Counted from the stretch's first letter, positions 1 through 13,971 are shown. The stretch is 64,000 nt of DNA from Ignelater luminosus (GCA_011009095.1 VTPC01090595.1:1-64000), one strand, 5' to 3'. Numbers and translations are program-made. The notes: generated by a model not told the origin, from the letters alone.

Positions 1-3000
1 TAAATAGTTCAAGAGCAGAAAAGCAGGCAAGTAAAGAAAGCATGTAAAGCACAATAATTAGTAAAAATCCCAAAAGCACAACTCATCAAAACACAAATTG
101 GGCAAAAAATCGAGAAGACAAATGTCATAAAGTATAACCTCACAAATTCACAAAATGCTAAAAACGATTCTCACCAAAAGAAATGCCAATCCGCTATTGG
201 ATCAATAAGCTTGAAAATTGTGTAAGAAAGACTAGGTTCGTAAAAACGTTTGGCAAACGAAACCCAAAAATTTTTTTCAATAGGATAGACCATATAATAA
301 ACCATTTACAGGAAATGGGAAAAAGCTCTTTTTCCCAAATTGCGTTTTTAAAATACGTATCTCGTGTTGCATAGTGTTATGTAAACAGTTCATAGGTTGC
401 AATTTTCCAAGTTTTATATTTTGTTCAGAACAGAAGGAAGCAAAACCGTCAAGTGCAACAAGAAGCTGCTCCATTTCAACAAAAACAAAATATATTTGGA
501 ACTCACTTCATGTACCTCAAAAAATACTTAAACAATTTCTCATTGCATACGAACATCTATTTTGAAGGTAAACAGCTTGGAAACGTTAAGTGCGTTAACC
601 GGAAAATATAAATCAGATTTCGTGTTTACCTTTCCTTTTTTTTTAACTTGAGGAATGAGTATTCTAAATCAAATCTAGAAATGTTCCAGACAAATAAAAT
701 GACAGAAATAAATTTTATGAAATCCTAGATTGCTATGGAAAAAAGCTTTATAGTCATCATAACCAGATATGATCTGAATTTATAATACAGAAAGTTTTTC
801 TTTTCGAAGCTTGTGCCAATCAATTTCTCATATTGTGAAACAGCGGAACGACAAGCTGTAACAAGAAATTCTAAAAATATAAGCTCCATTCCAATTTAGA
901 ATCCAAGTTCTGTACTGGGATATGTCATAAAAATGAATGTTTCACATTCTATTTACGTACATACATAGTACAGCATGCATATGTTAAGAGCTTTTGAATT
1001 GGGATTTTTAGGTTATAACACTTGAAATTCCTTTTATGACTTTTTCTTTCTTGGACTTCTCAGGATCAAATACTTTCTTTTTAAGGCACTTAAAAATGAT
1101 ATTTATTTTAATTTTTCATTTCATCTGAGAAATATCTATATTAAATATCTTCTTCTTCCATTAAGATAAATTGCAATTAATTTGATACAAACAAATAAAC
1201 TCGTTATTAATAGTTACAGAAGCGGTCATTCGCGGTCATGAAACAATGTCAATTCATGATGATAATAATTCTTGAATGTTGTAGTATTTAAATAATTTTA
1301 TAACAAATAACTCTCCTTGATTTCACATACATATTTTAAGTGGAAAGGTCAGTTTTTAATATTTTTTGTTTGGTTTCATTAAAATCCAACAAAAAATCTT
1401 GGTGAAAGTTACTAAAGAGGAAAAAACTAGTTTCAATCTTAACAGTGAACGTAGAGGCTCGATCGTATTTTTTCATAGATATGCACATATTTTCTGTTAG
1501 ATAACAAACATTCACGCATTCCAGTTGAGTTTAAAAATAATTTAAACAACAACGCGATTAAAGTAAACCTCAACTAACAGCAGCTGATAATTTTGAGTTA
1601 ATTTCCTCCATACGCGTGCTACCAGTCACGTAATCATAATAGTAGATAATTAAGGTGGGAATTTGTTTTGTTATTTTTTGCAATTTAAAAGATAAATTAA
1701 ACAAAAAATTCACAATTAAAGGTGTGACAAATTGTACTTACTTGTATTAGTTATGATTCATTAGCCACAACTGCACAACCTTGTTAAAATATTAAACACC
1801 CATTTTAGCGTCCAGGATTTACTAAAACTGGCGCTTTATTGAGCGTGCCAAAAGTTTTCAGGCGCTGAAATCATGTTGCCACAAAAACTTTTTATGTAAT
1901 AACATCGTTTTATTATCACGTAACAAACAATAATGAAGCAAATTGCAACAATTTATTCCAATAATTTTTTATTGCTACAATTTGTTTGTTACTAGTAATC
2001 TTCATTCAAGTTCTAGAAACATGATGTAAGCGTGATCAAAATAATCAATTGCCGGAAGTTTAATCAAGAGTGAATAAACTTTATCTAGCAAACACATTTT
2101 ACAATTTTATTATTATTTTTCTCCACACAATGTATTGTGCATCGGAAATTCAATTTCTAACGGTAATTACATTGCAATTACCCATGAAAAATTGTTGCGT
2201 GTTGTCAAGTGTTTATTGATTTTCAAGACCATTTTAATTAAACTTTTTATAGTAATTATCTTAGATGGAAATGCTAATATATCTCTTATTATATTTTTGC
2301 GATTTTTGCCCATTAATGTAAAATTATATAGGAAGAAACTATTTATAGAAAATAAAATAATTTTTCTTATAGCATGCCACTGAAGTTCTTTACAATATTT
2401 CTTTAGATGTATGTACAAGAATAGCAAATTTTTTATTCGAGTTATTTTTAGTTTTAGCATGACGGAGCTAGACTGAATTTGGCAAAATATAACTATTATT
2501 GAGATTCTGCACGTTCTACAAAAAAACCTTTATTGACAGAATTATACAAAATTACGAGTACAGAAATAATGATAACAAATTTGTTCTATTTGGATAAGTT
2601 TGTTAAAAATGTTCAAGAAATGAACACAACAAGGTTACCTGTGAGTTTTAAAAATCTAACAGTCTGCTGCAAGACGGTATACATACATCAAAAGCGCATT
2701 GTTAACTATTGGAAAATGCATACGTCGAATTTTCTAGCAAACATGACATAATAGCTTCCTACTGAAAGAATGTAGATTTTATAAATTCTTTAAGAGAAAC
2801 CTTCTTTAGAAGAAAGTAAATTGGAATTCAAAAGGATTTAGAAAACTGGACAGTCAATGGTCGAAATAAGATTGCTCAAAGTAGCGACTTAATATTCAGG
2901 GAATCTTCATTTTTCTTTGGAATTTCTACCTTTGCTGAAAGGAAGGACGGCGACATTTTGAAAGCAAGTTTTTTTCTACCTTTAGTAATACGTACCTATG

Positions 3001-3083
3001 TGATAACTACTATCAAAATTCGAAATTCCAAATTTGCGACATTTTGTTAGATAGGTGCATAATGTAGGTATGTTTTGGAACAG
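1..3083. other. Intergenic AT-rich DNA, no gene seen
   Basis: The short open frames here (around 183-565 and 2135-2751) have the composition of chance AT-rich frames, rich in I, N, K, L and F. None shows a motif, a convincing splice pattern or a known family. A loose inverted similarity joins about 1918-1960 to 1965-2000 (AACAAACAA and TTTGTTTGTT), but it is too weak to call an element. Confidence 0.55.
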
Positions 3084-3191
3084 ATGGGGACTCAGATCGA
3101 TATTCCGCCGACAGAAAGTGCTGATCACGTCATACGGGAAAAAATGGTTCAAGGAGCCGCAGTTGCCAATTTTGGATTTTGCAAACACGCA
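3084..3191 (+). CDS. Possible orphan internal exon (36 codons), low confidence
   Basis: A block of near-balanced base composition stands out from the AT-rich surroundings. It is preceded by an acceptor-like GGAACAG and followed by a good donor GTGAGT. The 108 bases between are open in frame 1 and begin with ATG; the peptide contains IPPTESADHVIREKMVQG. The length is a multiple of three. No family was recognised, and no neighbouring exon in a compatible phase was found. It may instead be a transposon fragment or a retained scrap of coding sequence. The opposite strand is also open across most of the block, which weakens the coding call. Confidence 0.22.
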
Positions 3192-3379
3192 GTGAGTTCG
3201 TCTTTTACTAGTAGCAAAGTATTATTATGCAAAATTCTTATATTAGGTAATTGTAAGTTCAATGAAGAAAGTAATACATCACCATAAACTATGCTTTGAG
3301 ACAAATGAAAAAATGTACCAGAAACAATAAGCTGCCACTGTAGAAATGTTGACCACATATACGACTATACGTTTGCCAT

Positions 3380-3874
3380 CAGTGATGGGTATTATCTAAA
3401 TACAAAGTATCTAGATACTGGATCTAGATACGATAATTATATTTTGTATCTGAGTCTAGATACAATTATGAAAATAAATCTTGTATCTGTAACTAGATAC
3501 ATTTCAGCTGTATCTTTAATAGCATATGTATCTTTACTTGGATAATTAGAAAATGTTGGAGTTTTAAACCTGCTTTTGCCATCCCATTCCAGGTAAAGAT
3601 AATTTATGGCAATAAATTTTGTAAATTCTCTTCATAAACGGATCTTAACAAAAATTCATTTTTTTAATTTAGTTTGTCGTTTAGAAATTTCTAGTTTCTT
3701 TCATGTAATGGGTATTATCTAAATACTTTGTATCTAGATACAAGATTTAAATCTTGTATCTGAATCTAAATATAATTACGAAAATTTATCTTATATCTGT
3801 TACTAGATACAATAAACATTTGTTTATCTATATCTGTATCTAGATAAAATATTATTGTATCTTACCCATCACTG
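3380..3874. mobile_element. hAT-like MITE with 8-bp target duplication
   Basis: The element starts CAGTGATGGGTA and ends with the exact inverted copy TACCCATCACTG. It is flanked by TTTGCCAT (3372-3379) and TTTGTCAT (3875-3882), an 8-bp target duplication with one mismatch, as expected for hAT transposons. The inside has no coding capacity. It carries many copies of the palindromic word GTATCTAGATAC and variants. A stretch of about 110 bp beside the left end (3385-3500) is repeated in direct orientation at 3708-3815. Such subterminal repeats are typical transposase binding sites in hAT elements. The single mismatch in the target duplication suggests moderate age. Confidence 0.82.
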
Positions 3875-3893
3875 TTTGTCATAGATCATTCTA

Positions 3894-5576
3894 CAACACA
3901 AGCGCCGGCTGTGGAACGCTTTAAATAAAAAATTCTCTGTGCATATGAGGCCAAAGTCCTCCAATACGTCAACCTTATTTCCCAATTGGGCATCTATTCG
4001 AATGATTTCCATTTTTTTTTACCCACATCCTTACTAGGAACTAGGAACTACGAACGCGATATGGGGGAACGGACAATTGTATTGTCTCAGAAATGTCGCT
4101 TTATTAATAACTTTTGTGTTATCTAGTTATTGGTCGTTGTAATGGAATCTTGGCTGGTCAAAAAATCCTGATACACAATAATCATCAAAATAGGTAAATA
4201 AACAGTTGACGAATATTACAAAACAATGAATTTTGTAGTTCTCAATTTGCCAACAGTATCCAATTTTCTATCCTTTTATCGTTGTGCGTTGTTGTTATCT
4301 ATTAATATGTAAAATGGTGCGTTATCTAACCAAAAAACAAAAAATCGAAATTTTGATTATGAAGGGATTCGGAGATAAGCAACGCACTCAAGAAGAAGTC
4401 TACAATTTATTCAACATGACATATTGCGATCAGACGCCCATAATACGCTCTACGGCAAGCAAAATCGAAAGAAAGTTTTTTGAAAAAAGGCATGTTAGGT
4501 GTTATCTCCAACACCTAAATATGCCAGAAGATGTGGAATTAAACATTCTGCTGGAAGTGCAAAGATATCCTCATAGCACTACTCGAGCGCTGGCTGCTAA
4601 TAATAATGTTAGTTAAGTGTTTAAAAAACCATATATGGCATCCATACAAGGCGACTTTAGTTCAAGAACTAAATGAAGAAACAGGGCGGTTAAGAAACAA
4701 AATTGTCACTGTTGGGCACCCCAAATCCCACACTGAAGGATGGAGGCCCATACTCGATATCCCGAAAAACTGAATGTTTAGGAGGGCACTATCGGGAATA
4801 GAATTTTAGGTCCCTATTTTAATGAAGGAACCTTAACATGTGAAAAGTATCTAGAACTTCCAAGAGACCATCTCTTTTCTGTTCTAGTTGAGTTGTATCC
4901 AGATAATGAAGAACCCGATGTTCCTAATACTAATTTGTGGTACCAGCATGATAGAGCACCCTCCCATTATCGTGTTTCTCTTATGGACTATTTAAATGAA
5001 GTATTTCCAGATCGTTGGATTGGGAGACGAGGGGCAATTGAGTGGACGGCTCGGTCTCCTAATCTCACTCTTTTAGACGTTTTTTGTGGGGTTATTTTAA
5101 TAAACCAAATTTTATCGAAATGTTAAAAGAAAGGATTCGAAACAAAATCCGAGCGATTACCCCAGATTTGCTTCCCAACGTGTCAACGAGTTTATCTAAA
5201 GACTTGCCTTTTGTCAAGAAGTATATGGGTTCCACTTGATTTGATAGTTAGGTTTTTAAATTTTTTAATTTGAAAGTTGTAATGTTTTGTGGTTGGACAT
5301 TTTATGCAATTGTTTTGTTTCTGGGTTTAATATTTGCTGCATACTTGGCTTCGTTTGTTATCTATTGCGTATTTTTTTTATCTGGAATAAATCAGCTTAT
5401 AGTTACGCCACTGACATAACAAAAATTGATAACGTCATGGAGGTAAGGGTGGAGATAAAGAAAAAATAAAAATCATTCGTATAGATATCCTATTGAGAAA
5501 TAAGATTGACGTATCCAACGATTTTGGCCAAAGAGAATTTTTTATTTAAAGCGTTCCACAGCCGGTGTTCGCACTG
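3894..5576 (+). mobile_element. Tc1/mariner-superfamily transposon with long TIRs, inactive
   Basis: Both ends share a long inverted repeat of roughly 130 bp with gaps and mismatches. It is best near the core CCGGCTGTGGAACGC (3904-3918 and the inverse around 5549-5563), followed in both arms by TTTAAATAAAAAATTCTCT or its close variant. TA dinucleotides at 3892-3893 and 5577-5578 fit the TA target duplication of this superfamily. Inside lies a degraded transposase on the plus strand with a DUF4817-type helix-turn-helix N-terminus. The element sits 20 bp right of the hAT-like MITE. Size (1.68 kb) and ends look complete; the coding part is broken. Confidence 0.85.
4314..5242 (+). pseudogene. Degenerate Tc1/mariner-superfamily transposase (DUF4817-type N-terminus)
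   Basis: The N-terminal part (4314-4616) reads MVRYLTKKQKIEILIMKGFG and onward through RSTASKIERKF to ALAANNNVS, the DNA-binding helix-turn-helix region, and then stops. The middle is in other frames and lacks a stretch of the catalytic core after VQELNEE (around 4680). A second open part (about 4884-5126) reads VELYPDNEEPDVPNTNLWYQ, then HDRAPSH, then FPDRWIGRRGAIEW, the second half of the DDE/D core. The usual SPDLTPLD motif has become SPNLTLLD. The C-terminal LAFCQEV motif is near 5200 in a further frame. With stops, frame changes and an internal deletion, no active protein is expected. Confidence 0.85.
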
Positions 5577-5578
5577 TA

Positions 5579-8500
5579 TAGTACGTATATCTCACTACTT
5601 ATCAAATCTACACATTTAGAATTATAAATCGAGGTGTCCCAACTTTTCCAAAATAAGAGAACAATCAACATTAATCTTATTTCAAAATCAAGAATTAAAG
5701 ACACACTGATAAGTGTCAATTGATGCTTAATATCAAAAAGCTTCTCGAAGAAGAAATTAATTGTCACAAAGAAAGACTGCTGGATAGAAAAATTCTCAAA
5801 AGTACCAGAAATTTAGAAAGCGCTGCGCAAAAGGTCGACTGAACATTTAGGTCGTATATGTGTATCAAGCGTACAGGCACAATTAGAACTATTTGAATCT
5901 CTCTCGGTCATGTTTTTTGCTTCCTTTTCAGATAGAAACTTCGTTGTTAAAATAAGTTTCTGGCAAATTTATCATAACCTTTTACTAGAGTGAAAAAGAC
6001 ATATTTTGCATAAAAATACTTCCAGTTATTAACAATGAGTACGTAGCCTTTGCGCAGTATCCGTAGCCAAAACCATATTTAATGAAGTCCACGAAGTGGT
6101 TTGCATGATAGATAGGCAACAGTATTGCATTACAAAGATTTATTTGAAGAAAAAGGCTCTTTGGAGCCCATAAAAGAGTCAATTGAGGTTAATTCAAAGA
6201 TTCGAGGTTTATGATCACTGATTATTGGATGAAGTTTTTTGTTAAAACCTTCATTCTTGCATATTTATTTGAATCCATAACCAGAATTAATGAAAAAATA
6301 TAGGAATCCACTCTTTAAGTAAATTCTGTCCAAGATTGATCCAGTTCAGAGAACGGCGACTAAACGACATCAGACACAGACAGAAGACGTTGGATATACC
6401 CAGATAGTCATAAACTATCACGATCAATTGGGGATATTTCCTAACAATGCATGCAAGGGTATACAAGTGATATTGGGATTGATACTCGATACTTCCACCA
6501 AGAGTGTAATAAAAGAGGATCGATGAGTTAGTAATGAAAATAATAAGTTGGAAAAATAAATTGGTTTGAGCTTCTGACACGATTAATGTTTAGTTCTTTG
6601 TACATGGCCCCAGTTTCTCATAAGATAAAACAGATACAGACTGCACTCCAAATGTAGAACGCAACTTAGTTGCCTTCATGATACGGATATTAGTATGATA
6701 TCATTATCAGCTACATTACTTATTTATAGAATGCGTGTATACCAACGATCTAGTTATAAAATGAGATCATCTGCTATGTACAGAACTTTGCTTCAATTAC
6801 ATATTATATCGTAACGTAGGAACTACTTTAATATATGGTAATTCACTATCGTGACAGTATGTTTTAGAATCTACTACTTAAAACTTAAAATCGTTGTGAT
6901 TGCAATGTTGTTTTTGATTAACGATTCATTTTTATTCTTCTACATCTGTATATCTAGTCGAGCAATATTAATGGACCTATGCCGAAACCATGCGACACTC
7001 CCTATAATCAATATACCTATTGATTACAACATGCCAAACTGCTAAGCATTACATAAAACTTAATTGCTAACAAGAATCTCAACAAAATGGCACAATACTA
7101 TTTTATAATGTATTGGTAATCTAAAAAACTTCTATTTAGCTCAGGTATGGTTAAATTGTACAGAAATAATGGGAATTTTATTTAGTGATTTCAAGAACAA
7201 TTAAATTCTAGAATTTTCTAGATTTATAGATGTCTAGTAAATTTTCCAATCAAAAAAGCTATTTTTAAAATATTAAAATTGTTAATAAAGTGTGAGAAAA
7301 GGATGGGACTGGTAGCTAATAATATTATTTCAAATGTTTTTGTTTACATTTTATAAACGTTCTGTTAATATTTTATCAGGTTGTTTTCAAGAGTAGAATG
7401 CCCACATAAAGTAACAACAAAATACAAACCCTCCCACGGAGAGATATTTATATCAAACATATCAATGTACCTTATCTCTGTTTGTTGAACATCCGTAAAT
7501 TATTTTAGAATTTAAAATCGATTTTTTTTACAATGTTGAATTGTACTTTTTTATGTTTTAATCAAATTGTAAGTGCTTATTGGAAAATATTTAATGGTCA
7601 ATAACACACTCTTAATTAAATTCTTTGCAGAAATATTTTGCAATTACGATTTTAAAGGCCATTGCAAATAATTTTTTTCATCTAATGCTAAATTGCTAAA
7701 TTTAAAGTTCAGGGACTAAAAAAGTTTCTGGATTCAAACATTCAAAATATTTAATATGTATGAACAATGCCTACATGCATAAATGAACAAGGTCTTGATT
7801 TGCTATTCGTTTTCCGGTTCCCAATTCAAACGATATTTAAATACAAATTTTATTTAAACAACCAAAAAGATTACAAAATGCCAATTTGTTAATAACCCTT
7901 GAGTTTATTCACCGAATAAAAAGATTTGAGAAATAAACTTGCGTTTAAATGATAAAGATAAATAATTTTATTATTAAAAGAGAAATTACTATATTAAGAT
8001 TAAACAAGCATTTAAATACTGTTAAATATCCCTGGGTTAGTCACATCGTGTTAAAACAAAACCAAAATAATTAAATAAAAAGGATTAATTAACATTAAAT
8101 TAAAAGGACATACCTTGAATGCGTGCCATAATGAGAATTTTCACAACAAAATCTAATTTGGCAGCTAGTTTATTTTGGGATTTATTATATTGATAAGCCG
8201 GCCGGAACAACAACATACACTTGGACGCGCAGTGAAATGTCTTCGGAAGGCGTAGATATCCAGCTCAGAATGCACGGTATTGCTGTCTACCAATTTTACT
8301 AAGCGGCACCAAAATAAACCGTTCTATAACTAATGGAACAAAAATGTTGTCCAATAAAAGTGTATTACCCCTATTTCGTGTGAATCAATACTTAATATGA
8401 CTTTTTTACAATTAATTAATTCAAAAGAATGACACCTCTAGAAATTATTGCATGTAATATCAAAAAGAAATTTAAATAATCTTTATCAATGGCAAAACAA

Positions 8501-11500
8501 AGTCAATTAACAGTATACTTAATAAGATTGAAGGTAGCTATGAGAAATAAAACAAATGCTTTTATTTCGTGACAATTTTGATTGTTCTAGATAATAATTA
8601 GTAACACCTGACTGTGAGTCATTACTAAACCTTCATAATTAAAGTAGTATGAATATGGTTTAATAAATATTAGAATCAGCTGAATCGGCCATTGTAACAA
8701 GCAGCCAACTGGCACGACGAAAATTACTTTATCATAAAATTTTATATTCACCATTTTGACCCTTGTTTTACTAACCAATTCAATTGCATCTGTTACTTTT
8801 GGCTCTTCAAAATTGATTGAAATATAGTTTTTGACTTGCAATCAAATCATTGGTGAACTCGGTGGTGCCTTAATGTCATACGGTAGTCCAATAGATTAAG
8901 TACCCTCTCTAGCACCTTTTACCAAAATCTCCGAATACAAACTTATCTCGATGTTACATATATACATGTTTGGCCTCAGAATCCATCTAAAAAAAATTTT
9001 ATTTTGAAGGAATTAAAGAAAATATTTGGCATGCAAAATTCAAAAACAAAAAAGTCAGAAACTTTTGATGTGCCTATAGACAGTTTTGCCTACCATTTGT
9101 CTACATTTAAACTTGCCATATGTTTTCTAGTAAAAAATTGTCCAGTATGAAATGTTACATTTTGGACACTGTCGCCATTGTTGAATGAGTCAAAAACCAA
9201 GTCCAACAGAAAGTTATTTGTAAAATTCTATGTTCATTTCTATTGTTATGTGTCTATTTGAAGCTTGTTAGTTATACAAAACAATATTTTTGAATGGAAA
9301 AAAAGATTAAAAATAATTAAATAAAAAATCCAAGAAGAGCTACTATATAAATATAAATCAAGACACCAAGTAGGTAAAATTGAAATGACCGACTAATTGA
9401 AGCGATTGACTTAACTCATGAAAGAAGAACAAATAAAAAAGGATAACTAAATGTGCTCTTCATGAATCAATCACGAAAGTCGAGCAATTGGAAACAAAAT
9501 TCAAGTAAAACTTATAGATTGAACCAAACGCATTGGTAACCAAAGTTGCAAGGTGATTAACTCAACTTGTGCCAAAAATTTGATTTCCAGTACTTAAAAG
9601 ATTCAACTTTACTCAACCAGAATTGATGTGGTGGCTCAAACAAAATGGAGATCTTCAAGGTTATCTATCGATTTATATTTTGGTCAATCTAAATATCACT
9701 GTAGTCTAGCACAAAATCACATTTCCAAAGATTATTGTGCTTCTTTTAATATGATCTCTCGGCATAATAAAATATGAAGTTGACTCAAAAATCCATTTTC
9801 TGAACTTTAAGTTCGATCAAACTAACACCATGTAAAAAACCAAACTACTCACTATGTAAAACTGACTGTATTTTAATTCCCTAATCAAAAATATGTGGTA
9901 CTACAAACATTAACGTACATAAGGTTATAATAAAAATGAATCAATTATTAATTCAATTCCCATTTAAGGTCAAATGCCCAAAAAGCAGAATTGACACTTT
10001 TTTTTATTACATTTATAACAATAAGCTGATACTAACTACACACTCTCGCAACCTCCTGCCTTCTGTATTGGCAGTAACGGAAATTACAAATTAAAATTAT
10101 ATGTTGGGATTGTTTCCAACACCATGATCCTCAAAATTCAAATTAAACTTCAAGCATAGCAGAACTCAAAGTCAAGTCATAGCACCAAAGTTTTCAAGCA
10201 ATCCAATTGGATGTATGATTCGATTATTCCCAGAATTATAGCGACATTTACCCACGATACATGAAAAACGAACAAAACTTTCTGCTTTTATCGCTTCTAT
10301 GCTAAAGCCAAATTGTATAAAATTAATCTGCTTTTGGTCTCTAGAAGATGTTGCTATTTACACAATTTCTAGAAATTTTCGTGATAAATCGATTGCAAAA
10401 AGTTTTAATTTGGAAAAACGTTCATAAAATTACCTATACTAATGTCGATTTCATTCTAAAACTGACATCTATGTTAATAAGAAATTTCAAAATTCTTAAA
10501 GTTGAGAATTTTTGGAACCCTGACTGTCAGTGATCAATAATTTTTATTTTCCAGGAAGTCTACAGAGTAGGTTTTAAAATTTCTTTGACCTATAATTTGC
10601 TTTTCTATGAAAATACAACTTAATCTAAACATCTCGAATTTACAGAGCTTTCTAGAAATTCCGAACTGTTCGATTTCGGTTTGATCATTAAAGAAATTTA
10701 TGATTTATTACACTGTAATCTCTTATACCAGATAAATATCTCACTGATCAAGAAAAGATAATGAAGATTTCTAACCTCTTGTAACAAGTATTATATTGGT
10801 AAAGCAGAAAAAGGCTGAAATATTATTCATGTATTCACATTGGTAAGATGTTAAGCGCAGGAGAATAGAATATGGCATCTCTGAATTTTAAATTAGATCA
10901 GTTTGATCACAACTTGATATTGAGCATAAGTAAAAAATATTTCATTTTGTTTATAAAAGTCGGACCTTTTTTGGATCTGTGATCTATTTAATTCCAGTTT
11001 GTCCAAAACCACCGAACTATTGCATGATTAATCAGTGCTGCTTTAATCAATATTGCAAAAAAGGCAAAACAGTTATTAAGTATTTTTATGCCCCGAGAAA
11101 GACTTTATTTATTGTGTTTCTTTACCTGTTCTGAAAGGTAATCCTTTACCTATCTGGTTTGAGAAGGGTTGCAGGCAAAGACCAACTAACTCAATTACTG
11201 GTATTGATGCCTTTGTTTAGAAGGTCATGAACAAAGCTAGAGGACTTGAATGTTAAAAATGGGAATATGAGATGAAAGGAAATGTCGTAAATTCTTTATA
11301 ATTAATAACCAGTTCTGCAATATGTACTCATTAATTCATCGAGTTCATATCAGTTAATTGATTAATACCAATATAACCTAAAAGTTGCAATTAAATCTGA
11401 TATTAAACACAAGAACATAAATCGTTTTCCGACATTACTTTATTAGTTGACTGTACATAGTTTGTTAAAATCTAATGATGGTACAAGAATTTCTACATAT

Positions 11501-12898
11501 TTTTTATACACCTTCGCAAGTCTTTTCCGGCATAGAACGCATATATTAATAAAAATGTTTTTCTCTATTTCGGCATAAAGGAAAGAAAGTTTAGCTATAT
11601 TAAAATTTACGATTGCTTTGTGAGGTAGCGGTGCTAGATGACTTCATTGAAATATGATCACCTTTGTAGATATTAGGATATCACCATAGATATCACTATG
11701 GCTGCCGCTATATTACTCTAGCTGTAATCTTAAAGTGAAAAACGACTCGGGGAAAAAATGTTACTACAGTGAGGAAGTCTGGAAATTTGTTATCATTAAT
11801 AAATAAATTATTTAATTTGTTAGGAAATATGAAAATATTGAAAAATCATTTAACTTCGATCGATCGATGAAGGAATTAGACACAATTGGTATTAAGTGGT
11901 TTTTTAATAACCAGCTTTCAGGCTCGTTATTACACAATTAATTTTAAGATGTGAGAGTTATTCTTATTAATTTATTGTCGAAATGTTTATTTTTAGATTT
12001 GCTTACAATTGTAATTGTTAACATCAAAACAAATAAACTGTCTTCAGTTTTACAAAACAATTCAACAATACTAGACGAGTTCATTAAATTATTTTGGTTA
12101 AACTGTATTTAAAAATTATCTTAAAAATAGAAACAATTAACTACTGAAAGATGTAAACAAAATAAAACTTTTTATTGGCGTATATAACTGTATACACGAT
12201 GATTTACATTGTTTACAAAATTTATAGTTAGGAAAATTACTCATAATAAAAACAGGATCAAGGACAATCAATTACAGTTATTATTATTGTCAAAGTACTA
12301 CTTATTAATAGATTATTAATAGCGTGCAATATTGCAAAAGTTTCTTTTGTAAATAATGAAGGTGACCCTCACCATAGAATAAACAATAAACGCAATGGTT
12401 TTCTTAAATTAATGATATTCTGTCGATTTGGAAGTTGTAATTTACATTGGAAGGTCGCCGACATAAGGGTGCCACTAGGGAAGTCTCGCTAATTAGCATT
12501 TCAATTTACGCTGCTTACTTTTTAAAACAAAAAGCCTGGACTCTTTGAAACGAAATGAAAAGAAAAATATTAAGAATTAATTTTGCCAAATGAATAACTC
12601 AAAAAAAAGTATTTTAAGATTTCATTTTAAAATTGAATTAAATTGAATTTCTCCTAGCAAAGAATTGTATTTTAAAGATTTTTAAACCCTCAAATTTAAT
12701 ATATGTAAGTATATGTTTCTAGTTTCTCAAGGAAAATTTTAATATTAAATCAAAAACGATTGAAAGAAATATAAAACGAACACGAAATGCACGTCGTAAG
12801 TTTTCTCCAATTTTAGATGAGACCTTGATCGCTTGTATAACAGAGAACTCCTCGAGTTTACTAATGTAAAAGTAAAAAAGCATCATTCGCTTTAATTA
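5579..12898. other. Long gene-free AT-rich intergenic stretch
   Basis: Nothing recognisable as a gene was found over 7 kb. The open frames at 5985-6182, 6287-6580 and 8587-8841 (minus) and 6851-7045 and 10348-10533 (plus) are short, low in complexity and lack family motifs. A short slightly GC-richer patch at about 8195-8285 has no clear structure. At 9390-9660 there is purine-rich sequence with long gaps between stops but no recognisable domain. Confidence 0.5.
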
Positions 12899-13040
12899 TA
12901 CCAGGACTGTCCGAGAAGTTTGATGAAACTGCAACACTAAAACTGCTAGGTCGAAACCCTCATAATGCGTTTTATTGTAACTAGCAATGAACGAAGATAA
13001 AAATATATCTTAATATACAGGATGTCCCATTTCAAATTAA
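12899..13040 (+). repeat. Partial copy of a TACAGGGTG-type repeat family
   Basis: The words TTATACCAGGACTGTCC and GAGAAGTTTGATG at 12897-12927, followed about 90 bp later by AATATACAGGATGTCCCA (13013-13030), are matched in the same order and similar spacing at 63350-63446. This identifies the same dispersed non-autonomous repeat. The outer limits cannot be fixed from this copy alone. Confidence 0.55.
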
Positions 13041-13971
13041 GGATTTAACTTCACTTTTGTTGGAAACAAAAATTCAATTACCAGATTGATAATAGAATTC
13101 AGTAGCTATTATCAGTTCTGATAGTTGAACATTTATTTCGTTTATTTTTAAATAACTGGTTGAGATCCTCTTGGGATACCTTTACACAGCTGGTATAAAA
13201 GATATTCTAACATTTTTCTGCGTTACGTATACAGTTGTATTTTGTAATGAAATCGATCTTAATACGCCTTTTATGAATAAATTCCATTACAAATAAAATA
13301 AAAAGTTTGTTTGGCACATGTAGTCAATGGATTTTGTCTCTCGATGCTTAGTTGATGGTGCTTCTACCAATGTATTGTCGATTCTTATTTACTTCTTTTG
13401 CCTCCCTGCTCTTTTATTAAAACTTTGTAATTAAATGGCGGAGACTCAAACAAATCAATTCCAATTTCTAGATTGCATGCTTTTTTGGAAAAGACTTCTA
13501 GTAAAAATAATTTTGTTTTAGAAAGGTCCCTACTGGGTCGGGGCTAGATATCTATAGTCTTGCTAGCTTCATGGAACATCTTCCAATGAAATGCTGCAAT
13601 TCTAAAACTTCCAAATTACCAAAACTGCAGTAGATAGTTAGTTCTAAGTAATGTTGATAATGGATGTTTAACTTCAACAGTGGTTTATTTGGTAAAAGAA
13701 CAAAAGGAAAACATAGCAATACAAAAACTTCACCTTTTCGATTTGTGAAACGTTGGATTTAAGTCTAGTTCTTAGGTTGTATCAAACTTAATACCATAAA
13801 ATTCCTCTCAGTTTTGGAGATACCGACAGATGATTTGTCAATAGCACAGTAGTATGATCTTTGTCTACGGTGCTATAGTAGTGGAATACCAAATCCTGTA
13901 GTCTCTCATCATATGACATTTTGTAACGTCTTTCAGAATTGGACAAAAACGGAATCTTGATCATAACCATG
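13041..13971. other. Intergenic, no gene seen
   Basis: AT-rich sequence up to the assembly gap. Just left of the gap, the minus strand is open for about 60 codons (13788-13971; peptide contains MSYDERLQDLVFHYYSTVDK). No family is recognised, and the frame on the far side of the gap cannot be linked to it. Confidence 0.4.

Noticed and set aside
2135-2460. Hydrophobic frames on both strands (82 and 97 codons)
   Set aside because: Composition is that of chance AT-rich frames; no family motif, no splice support.
3385-3860. CRISPR-like or satellite array of GTATCTAGATAC words
   Set aside because: Spacing is irregular and the words lie within a MITE with clear ends and target duplication.
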